Positions 28,952 through 37,640 of a stretch of 64,000 nt of DNA are shown here, piece by piece. The translations under genes and the position numbers were made by a program. Source of the DNA: Crocinitomicaceae bacterium (lineage in GTDB: Bacteria > Bacteroidota > Bacteroidia > Flavobacteriales_D > Crocinitomicaceae); NCBI GenBank assembly GCA_018402525.1, contig JAGYIR010000019.1:1-64000 (forward strand), read 5' to 3'. The notes under the pieces are model-generated. The model did no database searches. It saw only the letters and a program-made list of their open reading frames with translations, and was not told where the DNA came from. Each line of letters starts with the position of its first letter. The first letter of the stretch is position 1.

Positions 28952-29374
28952 CTATGTTTCACGTGGAACTATAAGTTTTAGAGCTTCGCTTTCTTTTATT
29001 CTCATTATAGCAGCTTCCGCTTCCGACTTGTCACCATAGCCAATTAGATGCAAAACACCGTGAGCAATTACACGGTTCAGCTCCTCTGAAAAAGAAACAT
29101 CGTATGAACTCGCATTGTCTTTCACTCGATCAATGGAAATGAACAGGTCTCCAGAAATGGTTTCTTCTGAATAATCGAAAGTGATAATGTCAGTATAATA
29201 ATAGTGTTCGAGGTGCTTAATGTTTAGTTCCAATAGATAATTGTCTGAACAAAAAATAATATTCACATCTCCCAGCTCTTTATCTTCCGCAACACAAACC
29301 TTGTTGAGCCAAGTTTCAATTTCAACAGGGTCAAGATCTAAATCGTTGGTGTCTTCATGGAAAATTTCGACCAC
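28952..29374 (-). CDS. ybeY: Endoribonuclease YbeY
   Basis: 140 residues. YbeY is a zinc-dependent single-strand endoribonuclease needed for 16S rRNA 3'-end maturation and ribosome quality control. Visible are DIITFDYSEETISGDLFIS and the metal motif HGVLHLIGYGDKSEAE. The third ligand position, DH in E. coli, is DK here; from memory this is common in Bacteroidetes homologues and not necessarily a loss. It begins with GTG overlapping the upstream stop as TAGTG, showing coupling to the ATPase gene. mnmG follows. Confidence 0.9.
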   Translation of the reverse strand: MVEIFHEDTNDLDLDPVEIETWLNKVCVAEDKELGDVNIIFCSDNYLLELNIKHLEHYYYTDIITFDYSEETISGDLFISIDRVKDNASSYDVSFSEELNRVIAHGVLHLIGYGDKSEAEAAIMRIKESEALKLIVPRET

Positions 29375-29790
29375 TACTTTTTGGTAAAATAGATGTGTAC
29401 ATTAGATCCGCTTTCGTCGAAAACAACATCTTCTGAAAGAGATTTCATAAGAAAAATTCCTCTTCCATCTTCCTTTTCTATGTTCTGTGGAGCGGTTGGA
29501 TCTGGTAAGTTATTATAGTCAAAACCATCTCCGTGATCTTTCACGCTAAAACAAAAATCAGTTTCCTTATCACCAACATACAAATCAACACTTAGGTTGG
29601 TGTCGAATTTGTTTCCATGTTGGATAGCATTGTTCACCGCTTCGGTGACAGCAATTAAAACGTTTCCGTAATAATCTTCGTTCACCGCAAGTTTTGCGCA
29701 GACATTGTCAATCAAACTTTCAACTTTAGTTAACTCCGAAAAATCGGAAGGAATAGATAAACTATCAATCTGAACAAAGCCTTCTTTCAT
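29374..29790 (-). CDS. Anti-sigma-factor-type ATP-binding protein (RsbW/SpoIIAB-like)
   Basis: 138 residues, a stand-alone GHKL (HATPase_c) domain without a histidine-kinase dimerisation part. The N box is EAVNNAIQHGN, the G1 box DHGDGFDY and the G2 box GRGIFLMKSL. In Firmicutes such proteins phosphorylate an anti-anti-sigma factor and hold a sigma factor; in Bacteroidetes the target is usually unknown, and neither a sigma factor nor an STAS protein adjoins it here. It is cotranscribed between DUF4175 and ybeY. Confidence 0.85.
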   Translation of the reverse strand: MKEGFVQIDSLSIPSDFSELTKVESLIDNVCAKLAVNEDYYGNVLIAVTEAVNNAIQHGNKFDTNLSVDLYVGDKETDFCFSVKDHGDGFDYNNLPDPTAPQNIEKEDGRGIFLMKSLSEDVVFDESGSNVHIYFTKK

Positions 29791-29800
29791 ATACTATCAA

Positions 29801-32800
29801 TTACAATCCGCGATTGAAATACTCGTTTGCTCTGTCCTTATAATATTTTTTATATGTTGGATCCACCGAGCGTAACAATTCAATTTGCTTTAATTTTTCT
29901 TTGTTATACTCGTCAAACCTAATTTGGTTACTATAATTGTCATCTTTTCCTTCTTTTGACTCTCTTTTTTCATCAAGCCCTCTTTCATTCAGTGCTTTCT
30001 CACTCTCCAAAAGTCGCGTCAAAATTCGCTGTTGACGATCAATCATGTCTCTTCCAGAACGTTTATTGATCAAATCTTCCTGTTGCTTTTCAAGTTCGTC
30101 GATAAGCGGATTCAGTTTGTTGCCTGTTCCCTTTCCATCCTTGTTTAACTCATTTCGCATCTGTTCCAACTTTCTTCGCATGGCAGACTGTTGCGCTGCA
30201 ATCTTTGCCATTTGCTCGGTTCCAAGACCCATACCCCCTTCTCCAGGTCCGGGCTTATCTCCGCCCCCACCCTTTTCACCGGGACTCTTCCCTCCGGGGT
30301 TCATGCCCTTTTTCATTTGCTCCAGCTGATCTTTCAACTGTTGCTTCATGTCTTTGTTCCCTGGCTCTTTTCCTCCGGGAGAAGGTTTGCCAGATCCACC
30401 AGGTTTCGAACAGCTACCAGAGCCGGGCATTTCACTCTTCATTTGACTTTGCATTTGCTCTAAACTTTCATTCAAAAGCAGGGCTAAATTATTGTAAGAC
30501 GTCATGACAAATTGCTGATGAACGGCTAATTCCTTTCTTCTGCGTTCACCTATATCACCGACAATTAATTCGTTGTTTACTTTAATTTGGTTTAATTCTT
30601 TGTCCACAAACTGAGCAATCATTGGTTGACGTTCTGCCAATGCCAATAAACTATCACGTATAATTTTACTATCGTCAATTATTCTCCGTTGTTCTCTACC
30701 TTGCTGTCTAAACGATGGATCACTGTCATGTATCTTACTCATTCTATCCATAACATCCTCCTGTCCTAAACTCAAAATAACCAGCCCTTCTAGAATGTTT
30801 CGAAGTGCATCCATGTCCTCAGATTGTTGTTGCTGATTGGCTTGACTTTGCATGGCATCCATTTCGTTCGCCATCTGTTTCATTTTCTCAGCAGCGCTCT
30901 TCTGACTTTCCCCTGCTTTGTCGCCCTTGTTCTTTTCCATCTTCTCCTTGGCATCTTGTAGGTCTTCAGTCACCTCATCAGCTTCCTCTTGTTGCATGTC
31001 GACATCCATAGGTGCTTTCAAAGCATTATTCAAACTGTCAAGGTCCTTCAATTCTTCCTTGATTCCTTCAAACTCCTTGTTAATCTCGTCTTGCTTCTTG
31101 ATGTCCTCTTCAGACAATTTACCCTTTCCTTCCGTTTCCTTCTTTAGGTCCTCTTGTTTCTTTGCGAGCTCCAGAAGTTCCTTTTCAACTGCATCGATTT
31201 TCTCATTTACCTGCAGTCGCTTCAACATTTCAAGGCTTCTGTCGAGTTGCTTCTTCATGTCCTCAGAATTCATCTCCAGTTGGTCTAACTTCTCGTCAAT
31301 TGCGTTCTTGTCTTGTTGCTTCATCAACTCTTCTAGCTCCTCTAGCAACTCCTTCATTTCCTCGTCCATGAGTTGCTCCAAAAGCTCATTCACAAGCTCC
31401 TGTTGTTCTAGCAAATCTTTGTCTATTTCCGAAAGTTGATTCTTTTCATTCACACTATTGTCCATCTTCTCTTGAAGTTTATCCAAGTTTTCCAAGAGTG
31501 ACTTATGGTCTTCCTGAAGTTGCTGAATCTGATCTTGTTTGTTCCAGTCAGACTGCTTCGCATTACGCGTCTCTTTTTTTAAACGGTCAAGCTTCTCCTT
31601 AAACTCATTTGCCTTATTCACCAATTGATTCATCTCCGCTTTGATGTCCTCTTGCTCGGAATCTCTTTTTGAATTCACTTCTTCAAGTGATGGCAACTTG
31701 TATTGAAACTGTCTACTCTTTGTCGACTTACTTCCATTCACGCCATCGTTATCCGATACCACAAAGTAATAGTTGATTTGGTCGTTAATTTCAACATTCT
31801 CTCTTCTGAAATCAACAGCAAAGTTAAATGCAGATTCCGTTCCTGTCACCCTACCAGCGTTCATTCGCTCAGTACGTTTCGTTCCGTCCTCTTTAATGAT
31901 CTCGTAAACAAACATCAACGAAGACAGTCCATGGTCATCCGCAACTGTACCGCTGAAATAACGGACTCCATCCTTTAATGTGTCTTTTTGTTCTTCCACG
32001 ATTATTGAAGGGTGAAGATCCTTGATCACTTCAATGCTAAAATATGTCGTGTCAGACTTGCCACTTTGTTCATTCACCAACACCAATTTACCTCTTGTAT
32101 CCGACTTCAGTTTTTTGGAAAGTGAAAATCCCGCTTTATCAAAATGTTGCTTTTTATCGTCCAGCCAGAAGTCAACTCCTTTGCTGTTCTTTGTTAAGAT
32201 GCTCCAATAAACTTCAGCACCTTCAAAAACAGTTAAATCTCCCGCATTCTTGATCAATTCTTGCTCAACATCCAAATAAGGGGGTGAAGTCACCGTTGCC
32301 TCCATTTTTGAAATGGCAGTTTTCGAAATAACATTAACGTTGTATTCAGCACTTGAAAATTCATTTGCTTCAAAGTGAAATTTCGTGGAGCTTTGAAGTT
32401 GGGTCAACTTACCTTGAAACTCATTTTTAGCCGTTCTTTCCAACAAAAACCTACCTTGATTTGACTTAATATAAACCTTCTCAGGAATTTCATTTCCTAC
32501 CAACTGGAGCTGAAAATTGTAGTCCTCTCCTTCTTCAACGCTGTTCTGTTTTGTTAAAAACTGAAACTTAAATGGTGCTGGGACCTCATAATGCGCGTTA
32601 AAATTTACCACACGCTCGGTGCCCTGCTTCAAAAACGAAGGACTAAACACACCTATACTTGCCAATAATAAAACAATTGGTAGTACCCACTTCAGGTAAC
32701 GTCGATTCTCTCCAAAATCAATAGCATCCGTGAATGGCAATACGCTAAGCGTTGCAGATCTTTGTTGAACACTTGCACTTATCAATTCATAATCCGCTGA

Positions 32801-33163
32801 ATTAGGGTTCATTTGATCATTCAGCTGTAGGGTATTGATCAGCCGATCCGAAACAGACGGAAAAAAACGTCCGATAATTAGTGATGCTTGATAACGGTCA
32901 ATTCTTTCTCCAAATGACCTTAACCGAAATGTTGGAATTAGAATGTATTTCATCAAAATGAAACCATTTACGCCTATAAACCCAAACAATAACAAAGCTC
33001 GAACGACAGAACTAAATCTACCGAAATATTCGAGCGCTATCATCAATAAGTATGTCGCAACCAAAAACCCAACAAACAAAAGGGCTCCTTTTATAATTTG
33101 GTTCTTGTAAAACTTACGGATAAAAGCGTCTATTTGGGACAACAAGCGATCAAATGCACTCAT
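29801..33163 (-). CDS. DUF4175 family giant coiled-coil membrane protein
   Basis: 1120 residues from ATG 33163; the in-frame start at 33181 adds six residues. The N-terminal third has two to three membrane helices (about 25-75 and 160-180), then Ig-like beta-rich sequence, then very long Lys/Glu/Gln coiled-coil helices (about 490-830) and a Gly/Pro/Lys-rich segment with GGSGKPSPGGKEPG and PGGKSPGEKGGGG (about 915-990), ending in more helix. This is the DUF4175 architecture of Bacteroidetes; function is unknown. It probably spans the inner membrane with a long periplasmic arm. First gene of the operon ending in mnmG. Confidence 0.88.
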   Translation of the reverse strand: MSAFDRLLSQIDAFIRKFYKNQIIKGALLFVGFLVATYLLMIALEYFGRFSSVVRALLLFGFIGVNGFILMKYILIPTFRLRSFGERIDRYQASLIIGRFFPSVSDRLINTLQLNDQMNPNSADYELISASVQQRSATLSVLPFTDAIDFGENRRYLKWVLPIVLLLASIGVFSPSFLKQGTERVVNFNAHYEVPAPFKFQFLTKQNSVEEGEDYNFQLQLVGNEIPEKVYIKSNQGRFLLERTAKNEFQGKLTQLQSSTKFHFEANEFSSAEYNVNVISKTAISKMEATVTSPPYLDVEQELIKNAGDLTVFEGAEVYWSILTKNSKGVDFWLDDKKQHFDKAGFSLSKKLKSDTRGKLVLVNEQSGKSDTTYFSIEVIKDLHPSIIVEEQKDTLKDGVRYFSGTVADDHGLSSLMFVYEIIKEDGTKRTERMNAGRVTGTESAFNFAVDFRRENVEINDQINYYFVVSDNDGVNGSKSTKSRQFQYKLPSLEEVNSKRDSEQEDIKAEMNQLVNKANEFKEKLDRLKKETRNAKQSDWNKQDQIQQLQEDHKSLLENLDKLQEKMDNSVNEKNQLSEIDKDLLEQQELVNELLEQLMDEEMKELLEELEELMKQQDKNAIDEKLDQLEMNSEDMKKQLDRSLEMLKRLQVNEKIDAVEKELLELAKKQEDLKKETEGKGKLSEEDIKKQDEINKEFEGIKEELKDLDSLNNALKAPMDVDMQQEEADEVTEDLQDAKEKMEKNKGDKAGESQKSAAEKMKQMANEMDAMQSQANQQQQSEDMDALRNILEGLVILSLGQEDVMDRMSKIHDSDPSFRQQGREQRRIIDDSKIIRDSLLALAERQPMIAQFVDKELNQIKVNNELIVGDIGERRRKELAVHQQFVMTSYNNLALLLNESLEQMQSQMKSEMPGSGSCSKPGGSGKPSPGGKEPGNKDMKQQLKDQLEQMKKGMNPGGKSPGEKGGGGDKPGPGEGGMGLGTEQMAKIAAQQSAMRRKLEQMRNELNKDGKGTGNKLNPLIDELEKQQEDLINKRSGRDMIDRQQRILTRLLESEKALNERGLDEKRESKEGKDDNYSNQIRFDEYNKEKLKQIELLRSVDPTYKKYYKDRANEYFNRGL

Positions 33164-33296
33164 AATATTATATTCAACCAACTAAATTACATGTTTTCAC
33201 AATCATTACAACAAAATAAACGTTAAAACTATATACAATCGTACATGAGGATTGTTCATTTTAACGATGATAAGAGGTGCATTTGACCTTAATCCA

Positions 33297-33304
33297 TATC
33301 TTTG
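33297..33304 (+). promoter_or_regulatory. Putative -7 element upstream of gltX
   Basis: TATCTTTG fits TAnnTTTG and ends 22 bases before the gltX start. The divergent DUF4175 gene begins 133 bases away. A -33 element at proper spacing is not clear. Confidence 0.45.
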
Positions 33305-33326
33305 CACAAAAAATAATTAAAAAATT

Positions 33327-34844
33327 ATGTCTGATATTCCCGTGCGCGTTCGATTTGCACCATCCCCAACCGGTCCTCTACACATGGGCGGAGTAAGAAC
33401 AGCTCTTTACAACTATTTGTTTGCTAAAAAGAACAATGGAACCTTTATAATTCGCATTGAAGACACTGACCAAACACGTTTTGTTCCAGGGGCGCAAGAA
33501 TATATCATGGACGCACTACAATGGTGCGGTATTATGCCGACTGAAGGTCCAAGACTAGGTGGTGAATACGGTCCTTATATTCAATCTGAGCGAAAGGAAA
33601 TGTATAGACCTTATGCGGAGCAATTGGTTGCAGACGATAAAGCATATTATGCTTTTGACACAGCTGAAGAGTTGACTGAAATGCGTGAGCAAGCGAAGAA
33701 AATGGGAATGCCGAACTGGCAGTATAACAGTGTGACAAGAACCTCTTTAAAAAACTCACTCTCCCTTTCTACTGATGATGTTCAACGTCGCTTGGACAAT
33801 GGTGAAGCTTACGTAATTCGAATGAAAATGCCACGAAACATTGATATTCGTTTCGAAGATGAAATTAGAGGATGGGTAGTTGTGAATACCAATAACTTGG
33901 ACGACAAGGTTTTATTCAAATCAGACGGAATGCCAACCTACCACCTCGCAAACATTGTGGATGATCATTTAATGAAAATCTCTCACGTTATCCGAGGAGA
34001 AGAATGGTTGCCGTCTGCTCCATTGCACGTGATGTTGTACGATGCATTCGGCTGGGATTGTCCAAAATTTGCACACTTACCATTATTACTAAAACCAGAT
34101 GGAAATGGAAAATTGTCAAAGCGAGACGGAGATCGTTTAGGTTTTCCTGTTTTCCCAACTGACTGGAAATCAGAAGATGGCGAAATTTATACAGGCTATA
34201 GAGAACAGGGATATTTTCCGGAAGCATTTATCAATATGCTCGCTTTCTTAGGTTGGAACCCAGGAACGACACAAGAATTATTTTCATTGAGTGAGTTGGT
34301 CGAATCATTTTCGTTGAATCGTGTTGCGAAGGCTGGGGCAAAGTTTGATCCTGATAAAACCAGATGGTTTCAACAACAATACTTACGTGCTACAGACGAC
34401 GCTGTTTTAGCTGAAAAGCTGTCTCCCTTATTGGATAATAAATACAACTTGGATCAATTAACCGTTGTTTGCCAGCTCATGAAAGAACGTGCGACTTTCG
34501 TGAAAGACATCTATTCAGAGGGTTCTTTCCTATTGGAGCCACCAACAGAATTTGATGAAACAACTGTTAACAAAAAGTGGAAAGATAATGCGGAACAATT
34601 AATGGTTGATTGGCAAGATCGACTAGGATTAATTTCAAGCTTTTCAGCGGAAAACATTGAGACTGAATTCAAAGCATTTTTAGAAGAAAAGGGGTTAGGT
34701 ATTGGTGCTGTATTACCCCTATTCCGCTTATTAGTTACAGGAAAAGGAATGGGACCAAGCATGTTTGATATAAGCGCGTTTCTAGGAAAAGAAGAGTGCT
34801 TAAAGCGTATTTCAGCAGGAATCAATACCCTTCAAACAGCATAA
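33327..34844 (+). CDS. gltX: Glutamyl-tRNA synthetase
   Basis: 505 residues. A class I aminoacyl-tRNA synthetase that charges tRNA with glutamate. The HIGH signature appears as PSPTGPLHMGG (13-22 region); the KMSKS-like loop is KLSKRDGDR (about 261-269). FAPSPTG and RIEDTDQTR are the usual glutamate/ATP site segments. The C-terminal helical anticodon domain is complete. gltX and folB (3 bases later) form a short operon; a tRNA gene follows. Confidence 0.97.
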   Translation: MSDIPVRVRFAPSPTGPLHMGGVRTALYNYLFAKKNNGTFIIRIEDTDQTRFVPGAQEYIMDALQWCGIMPTEGPRLGGEYGPYIQSERKEMYRPYAEQLVADDKAYYAFDTAEELTEMREQAKKMGMPNWQYNSVTRTSLKNSLSLSTDDVQRRLDNGEAYVIRMKMPRNIDIRFEDEIRGWVVVNTNNLDDKVLFKSDGMPTYHLANIVDDHLMKISHVIRGEEWLPSAPLHVMLYDAFGWDCPKFAHLPLLLKPDGNGKLSKRDGDRLGFPVFPTDWKSEDGEIYTGYREQGYFPEAFINMLAFLGWNPGTTQELFSLSELVESFSLNRVAKAGAKFDPDKTRWFQQQYLRATDDAVLAEKLSPLLDNKYNLDQLTVVCQLMKERATFVKDIYSEGSFLLEPPTEFDETTVNKKWKDNAEQLMVDWQDRLGLISSFSAENIETEFKAFLEEKGLGIGAVLPLFRLLVTGKGMGPSMFDISAFLGKEECLKRISAGINTLQTA

Positions 34845-34847
34845 TTT

Positions 34848-35201
34848 ATGCAGCACACCATTGAAATTAACGGAATAAAGGTCTACGCACATCATGGATG
34901 CTTGGACGAAGAGGCTAAAATTGGAGGAAATTATATCGTTGATGTGTGCATCAAAACAGACTTTTCTGTTGCGGCAAAAACAGATGAACTTTCCAAAACC
35001 GTCGATTATGTTACTATCAACGCTATGGTAAAAGAAGAAATGAATGTGCGTTCTAAATTGATTGAACACGTTGGTCAACGCATTGTTGACCGAATAAAAC
35101 GTGACGTTCAAGGCGTTCAAACATTGCGCGTAAAAGTCATTAAGCTTTGTCCTCCTATTAACGGAGATGTTGATAATGTCGCAATAATTATAGAAGGTTA
35201 A
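34848..35201 (+). CDS. folB: Dihydroneopterin aldolase
   Basis: 117 residues, full length. It cleaves 7,8-dihydroneopterin to 6-hydroxymethyl-dihydropterin and glycolaldehyde in folate synthesis. Typical sequence: IKVYAHHGCLDEEAKIGG with the substrate-binding glutamate, SKTVDYVTIN, and the conserved lysine in VIKLCPPINGDVDNV. It forms an octamer in known cases. It starts 3 bases after gltX, so translation is probably coupled. Confidence 0.93.
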   Translation: MQHTIEINGIKVYAHHGCLDEEAKIGGNYIVDVCIKTDFSVAAKTDELSKTVDYVTINAMVKEEMNVRSKLIEHVGQRIVDRIKRDVQGVQTLRVKVIKLCPPINGDVDNVAIIIEG

Positions 35202-35221
35202 AGAATAATTCGATTTTTTGT

Positions 35222-35229
35222 TAACTTTG
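35222..35229 (+). promoter_or_regulatory. Putative -7 element of tRNA-Cys gene
   Basis: TAACTTTG fits TAnnTTTG and ends 13 bases before the tRNA 5' end. No certain -33 element. Confidence 0.4.
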
Positions 35230-35242
35230 CACTTCAATTAAT

Positions 35243-35313
35243 GGTCCTGTGGCCGAGTGGCTAGGCAGAGGTCTGCAAAACCTTCTACAGCGGTTCGAAT
35301 CCGCTCGGGACCT
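35243..35313 (+). tRNA. tRNA-Cys (GCA)
   Basis: 71 bases. Acceptor stem GGTCCTG / CGGGACC pairs fully with a G-T pair at the sixth position; the discriminator base is T (U73), usual for tRNA-Cys. The anticodon loop CTGCAAA gives anticodon GCA. The T arm CAGCGGTTCGAATCCGCTC has the normal TTCGAAT loop. No CCA is encoded at the 3' end. A terminator hairpin follows directly. Confidence 0.96.
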
Positions 35314-35314
35314 C

Positions 35315-35350
35315 AAAAAACCTCAGTATTTATATCACTGAGGTTTTTTT
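35315..35350 (+). terminator. Terminator after tRNA-Cys
   Basis: Arm aaaaaacctcagt pairs with actgaggtttttt across a loop of about nine bases, ending in a T run, two bases after the tRNA. Confidence 0.9.
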
Positions 35351-35385
35351 ATGCCTTCTATTTTCTTCTAAAGCCTGCCATCGCC

Positions 35386-35414
35386 TTGACTTAAAAAGAA
35401 ATCTGCTATCTTTG
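35386..35414 (+). promoter_or_regulatory. Promoter of membrane protein gene
   Basis: TTG (35386-35388) and TATCTTTG (35407-35414) with 18 bases between, about 25 bases upstream of the start at 35440. One of the clearest TTG/TAnnTTTG pairs in the window. Confidence 0.6.
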
Positions 35415-35439
35415 CCATCTCAAATTTTAAATTACCTAC

Positions 35440-36150
35440 ATGTTAATAGGTGAAGATTTCGATAAAATTCAATTCGAGTTTCTAGGACTTCAATTACAAG
35501 AACCAATTGGTTTCGCTGGAGATGTAATCATCTTTCTTGTGTCAATGTTCATTGCTTATAAAATCAAGCAAATTGGTACCGAGAAGCCGTTTTTTAAGAA
35601 TTGGTACTGGTTTTTTATGGTTTTCGGATGGGGATTTTTGGCAGGAGGCTTTGGACATCTCTTGTATTACTATCTTGGTGTTCCTGGAAAATATGGCTCA
35701 TGGTACAGTGGCGTCACTACTACCTTTTTTATGGAACGCGCCATGATCTCTTTACACCATAATTCTAAATTCATTAAAATTGCTAAACGATTCTCTTTAT
35801 TAAAACTAGCCGTTGGTCTTATTGGTTTAACATGGATTGTAAGCACTTACGATTTGGATAATAATTTTTCAAAGGGGATGTTGTTTCCAACCATTAACTC
35901 TACTATCGGTGTTCTTTTTTCTCTAGTCTATTTGGGTATTTATTATAGCAAACGTATTCACAAGTCGTTTAACTATTTCTGGATAAGCTTTTTGATCATG
36001 GTTCCTTCGGTTTTTATAAGCTCATTAAAAATAAACCTTCACCAATGGTTTGATAAAAACGACTTAAGCCATGTTGTACTTTTAATAGGAGTGATATTTT
36101 ATTACCTCGGAATTCGTGGGTATGCGCGCTTCCTATCTATGAACAGATAG
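35440..36150 (+). CDS. Seven-helix membrane protein, possibly CREST-like
   Basis: 236 residues with about seven hydrophobic helices and no signal peptide. Polar residues in helices near GFGHLLYYYLG (about 75) and near LHQWFDKNDLSHVV (about 205) give an S/H-D-H pattern similar to alkaline ceramidase/CREST-like metal hydrolases, but I cannot match all motifs. I do not recognise a named family beyond Bacteroidetes hypothetical membrane proteins. It overlaps the convergent gliding-domain gene by 18 bases. Function unknown; metal hydrolase is only a hint. Confidence 0.65.
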   Translation: MLIGEDFDKIQFEFLGLQLQEPIGFAGDVIIFLVSMFIAYKIKQIGTEKPFFKNWYWFFMVFGWGFLAGGFGHLLYYYLGVPGKYGSWYSGVTTTFFMERAMISLHHNSKFIKIAKRFSLLKLAVGLIGLTWIVSTYDLDNNFSKGMLFPTINSTIGVLFSLVYLGIYYSKRIHKSFNYFWISFLIMVPSVFISSLKINLHQWFDKNDLSHVVLLIGVIFYYLGIRGYARFLSMNR

Positions 36151-37017
36151 CTTCATAAACTTCTTGACGGGGGCTCCTAGTTTGTCTCTAGCAATAAAAT
36201 AATAACTGTAAACGCCATTCTCTATAGGGTTTCCTTGGAGCGTTGTTCCGTCCCACTTAAAGTTTACATCGCTCGTCTCATAAACAACTTGTTGCTTGCT
36301 GTTTAATACAACGAAGGTAAAGTCCTCTAGGCCACTGCTCTCTATGAATAAAACATCGTTCTTTCCATCACCATTTGGTGTAAAAGTATTAGGAAGAGTG
36401 CCTAATGTATATGCCTGTTCCTGTGGAGATTCTAATGCTTCAGTAGTCGATGAGTTTTCTTGTCTTTGTGTAAATTCCTTTGGTTTTTCGAGCGGCTCGT
36501 TTATAATAGACGCATCCTTTTCTTTATCCAGTATTGTTTCTGGCTTGGTTTCTGTTTTTTTCTTAATCGGTTGAACGTCACTTCTAAAATTTTGATCTTG
36601 TGGGATTTCTTTAATCATCTCTGGTATTAAAGGATCAGCTACACTCTCTGAAGCTAAGTCGTTTTCCGATGTCACCTCTTTTTCTGAAGCTGATGTGTCA
36701 ACACTATTTGCCTCTTCCACTAAGGTATCTGGTGACTTAACATTCTCTTTTATAATGTCTTCTGTTAAATTTGTAGACACAACGCTTTTATCTGATTCTT
36801 TTGGTGAGTTTAAAACAAGTACCGTTGCCACTGTAATGACTGAAATTGCTGCAACACCAATAATCACTTTAGACAATACAGAAAGACCTCCCACAGCTGT
36901 GGTGCTCGCGCTTCCTAACTGACTTGAAATTTTTGCCCACACCTCTGGGTTTACCTGAGACGCAAAATTTCCAAGTTTTTCAGAAAAAAGTTCCTTTATG
37001 TTATCGTTATCTTTCAA
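36133..37017 (-). CDS. Anti-sigma-like membrane protein with C-terminal gliding/T9SS domain
   Basis: 294 residues. The N-terminal cytoplasmic segment (1-46, with FASQVNPEVWAKISSQL) resembles Bacteroidetes anti-sigma factors; one membrane helix follows (about 48-68, VIIGVAAISVITVATVLVL), then a Glu/Ser/Pro-rich linker (70-205) and a C-terminal gliding-motility/CHU_C domain (about 208-294) with LPNTFTPNGDGKNDVLFI and ENGVYSYYFIARDKLG. Its start overlaps the upstream ECF sigma gene by 11 bases, the usual sigma/anti-sigma arrangement. With a non-cleaved anchor, the sorting-type domain would stay in the periplasm rather than being exported. It is probably the regulator of that sigma factor; the sensing role of the domain is inference. 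Confidence 0.78.
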   Translation of the reverse strand: MKDNDNIKELFSEKLGNFASQVNPEVWAKISSQLGSASTTAVGGLSVLSKVIIGVAAISVITVATVLVLNSPKESDKSVVSTNLTEDIIKENVKSPDTLVEEANSVDTSASEKEVTSENDLASESVADPLIPEMIKEIPQDQNFRSDVQPIKKKTETKPETILDKEKDASIINEPLEKPKEFTQRQENSSTTEALESPQEQAYTLGTLPNTFTPNGDGKNDVLFIESSGLEDFTFVVLNSKQQVVYETSDVNFKWDGTTLQGNPIENGVYSYYFIARDKLGAPVKKFMKLSVHR

Positions 37018-37543
37018 TTCCTAATTCTTCTAGTTTCGTTTGTATATATGCTCTAGCCCGAGAATACTGCGATTTGGATGTGTTTTCCGAAATATTGAGC
37101 TTAAGTGCTATTTCTTTGTGTGAATAACCCTCAATAGCAAATAGATTGAACACCATTTTATAACCTTGAGGCATGGTATTTATGAGCTTTAATAAGTCTT
37201 CAGCCATTAACCCCTCCAGAATAAAACTATCGTTTTCTATCTTAAAATCGACATCATCCCAACTGACGTTATTTTGCAATTTAGCATCCTTTCTAATTTG
37301 ATCGAGCGAAGTGTTTACCATTATTCTTCTCACCCACCCCTCGAGGGATCCTTCACCTGAAAATTTTTCTAAATTAGAAAACACCTTTACAAAACCATCC
37401 TGCAGTGCATCTTCCGCTTGCTCTTTGTTTTTTGCGTAACGCAAACAAACACCCAGCATTTTTGGAGCATACATTTCAAACAACATACGTTGCGCTTTTT
37501 GATCGCCATTAATACAGTATTTTACTAAAGTCGATTCATTCAT
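37007..37543 (-). CDS. ECF RNA polymerase sigma factor
   Basis: 178 residues from ATG 37543 (MNESTLVKYC); a TTG six bases upstream is also in frame. Region 2 shows MLFEMYAPKMLGVCLRYAKN and AEDALQDGFVKVFSNLEKF; region 4 shows MPQGYKMVFNLFAIEGYSHK followed by the helix-turn-helix EIALKLNISENTSKSQYSRA. It directs RNA polymerase to a small regulon, normally held by the anti-sigma protein encoded next (11-base overlap). Target promoters are not evident in the window. Confidence 0.92.
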   Translation of the reverse strand: MNESTLVKYCINGDQKAQRMLFEMYAPKMLGVCLRYAKNKEQAEDALQDGFVKVFSNLEKFSGEGSLEGWVRRIMVNTSLDQIRKDAKLQNNVSWDDVDFKIENDSFILEGLMAEDLLKLINTMPQGYKMVFNLFAIEGYSHKEIALKLNISENTSKSQYSRARAYIQTKLEELGIER

Positions 37544-37640
37544 AGCCAACGCTTGTCCTATAGACTCTTAATTCATTTGAAAAGTTGCATTTGTGATTTT
37601 AGAATTTAAAAATGTACTTTCGCTATTCCAAAAACAAAAA

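Noticed and set aside
28952-29374. YbeY as an inactive enzyme because the third zinc ligand region reads GYGDKSE
   Set aside because: From memory this variation is usual in Bacteroidetes YbeY proteins, so it does not show loss of function.
30045-31439. Several open plus-strand frames of 90 to 170 codons
   Set aside because: Antisense shadows of the coiled-coil DUF4175 gene, again due to biased composition.
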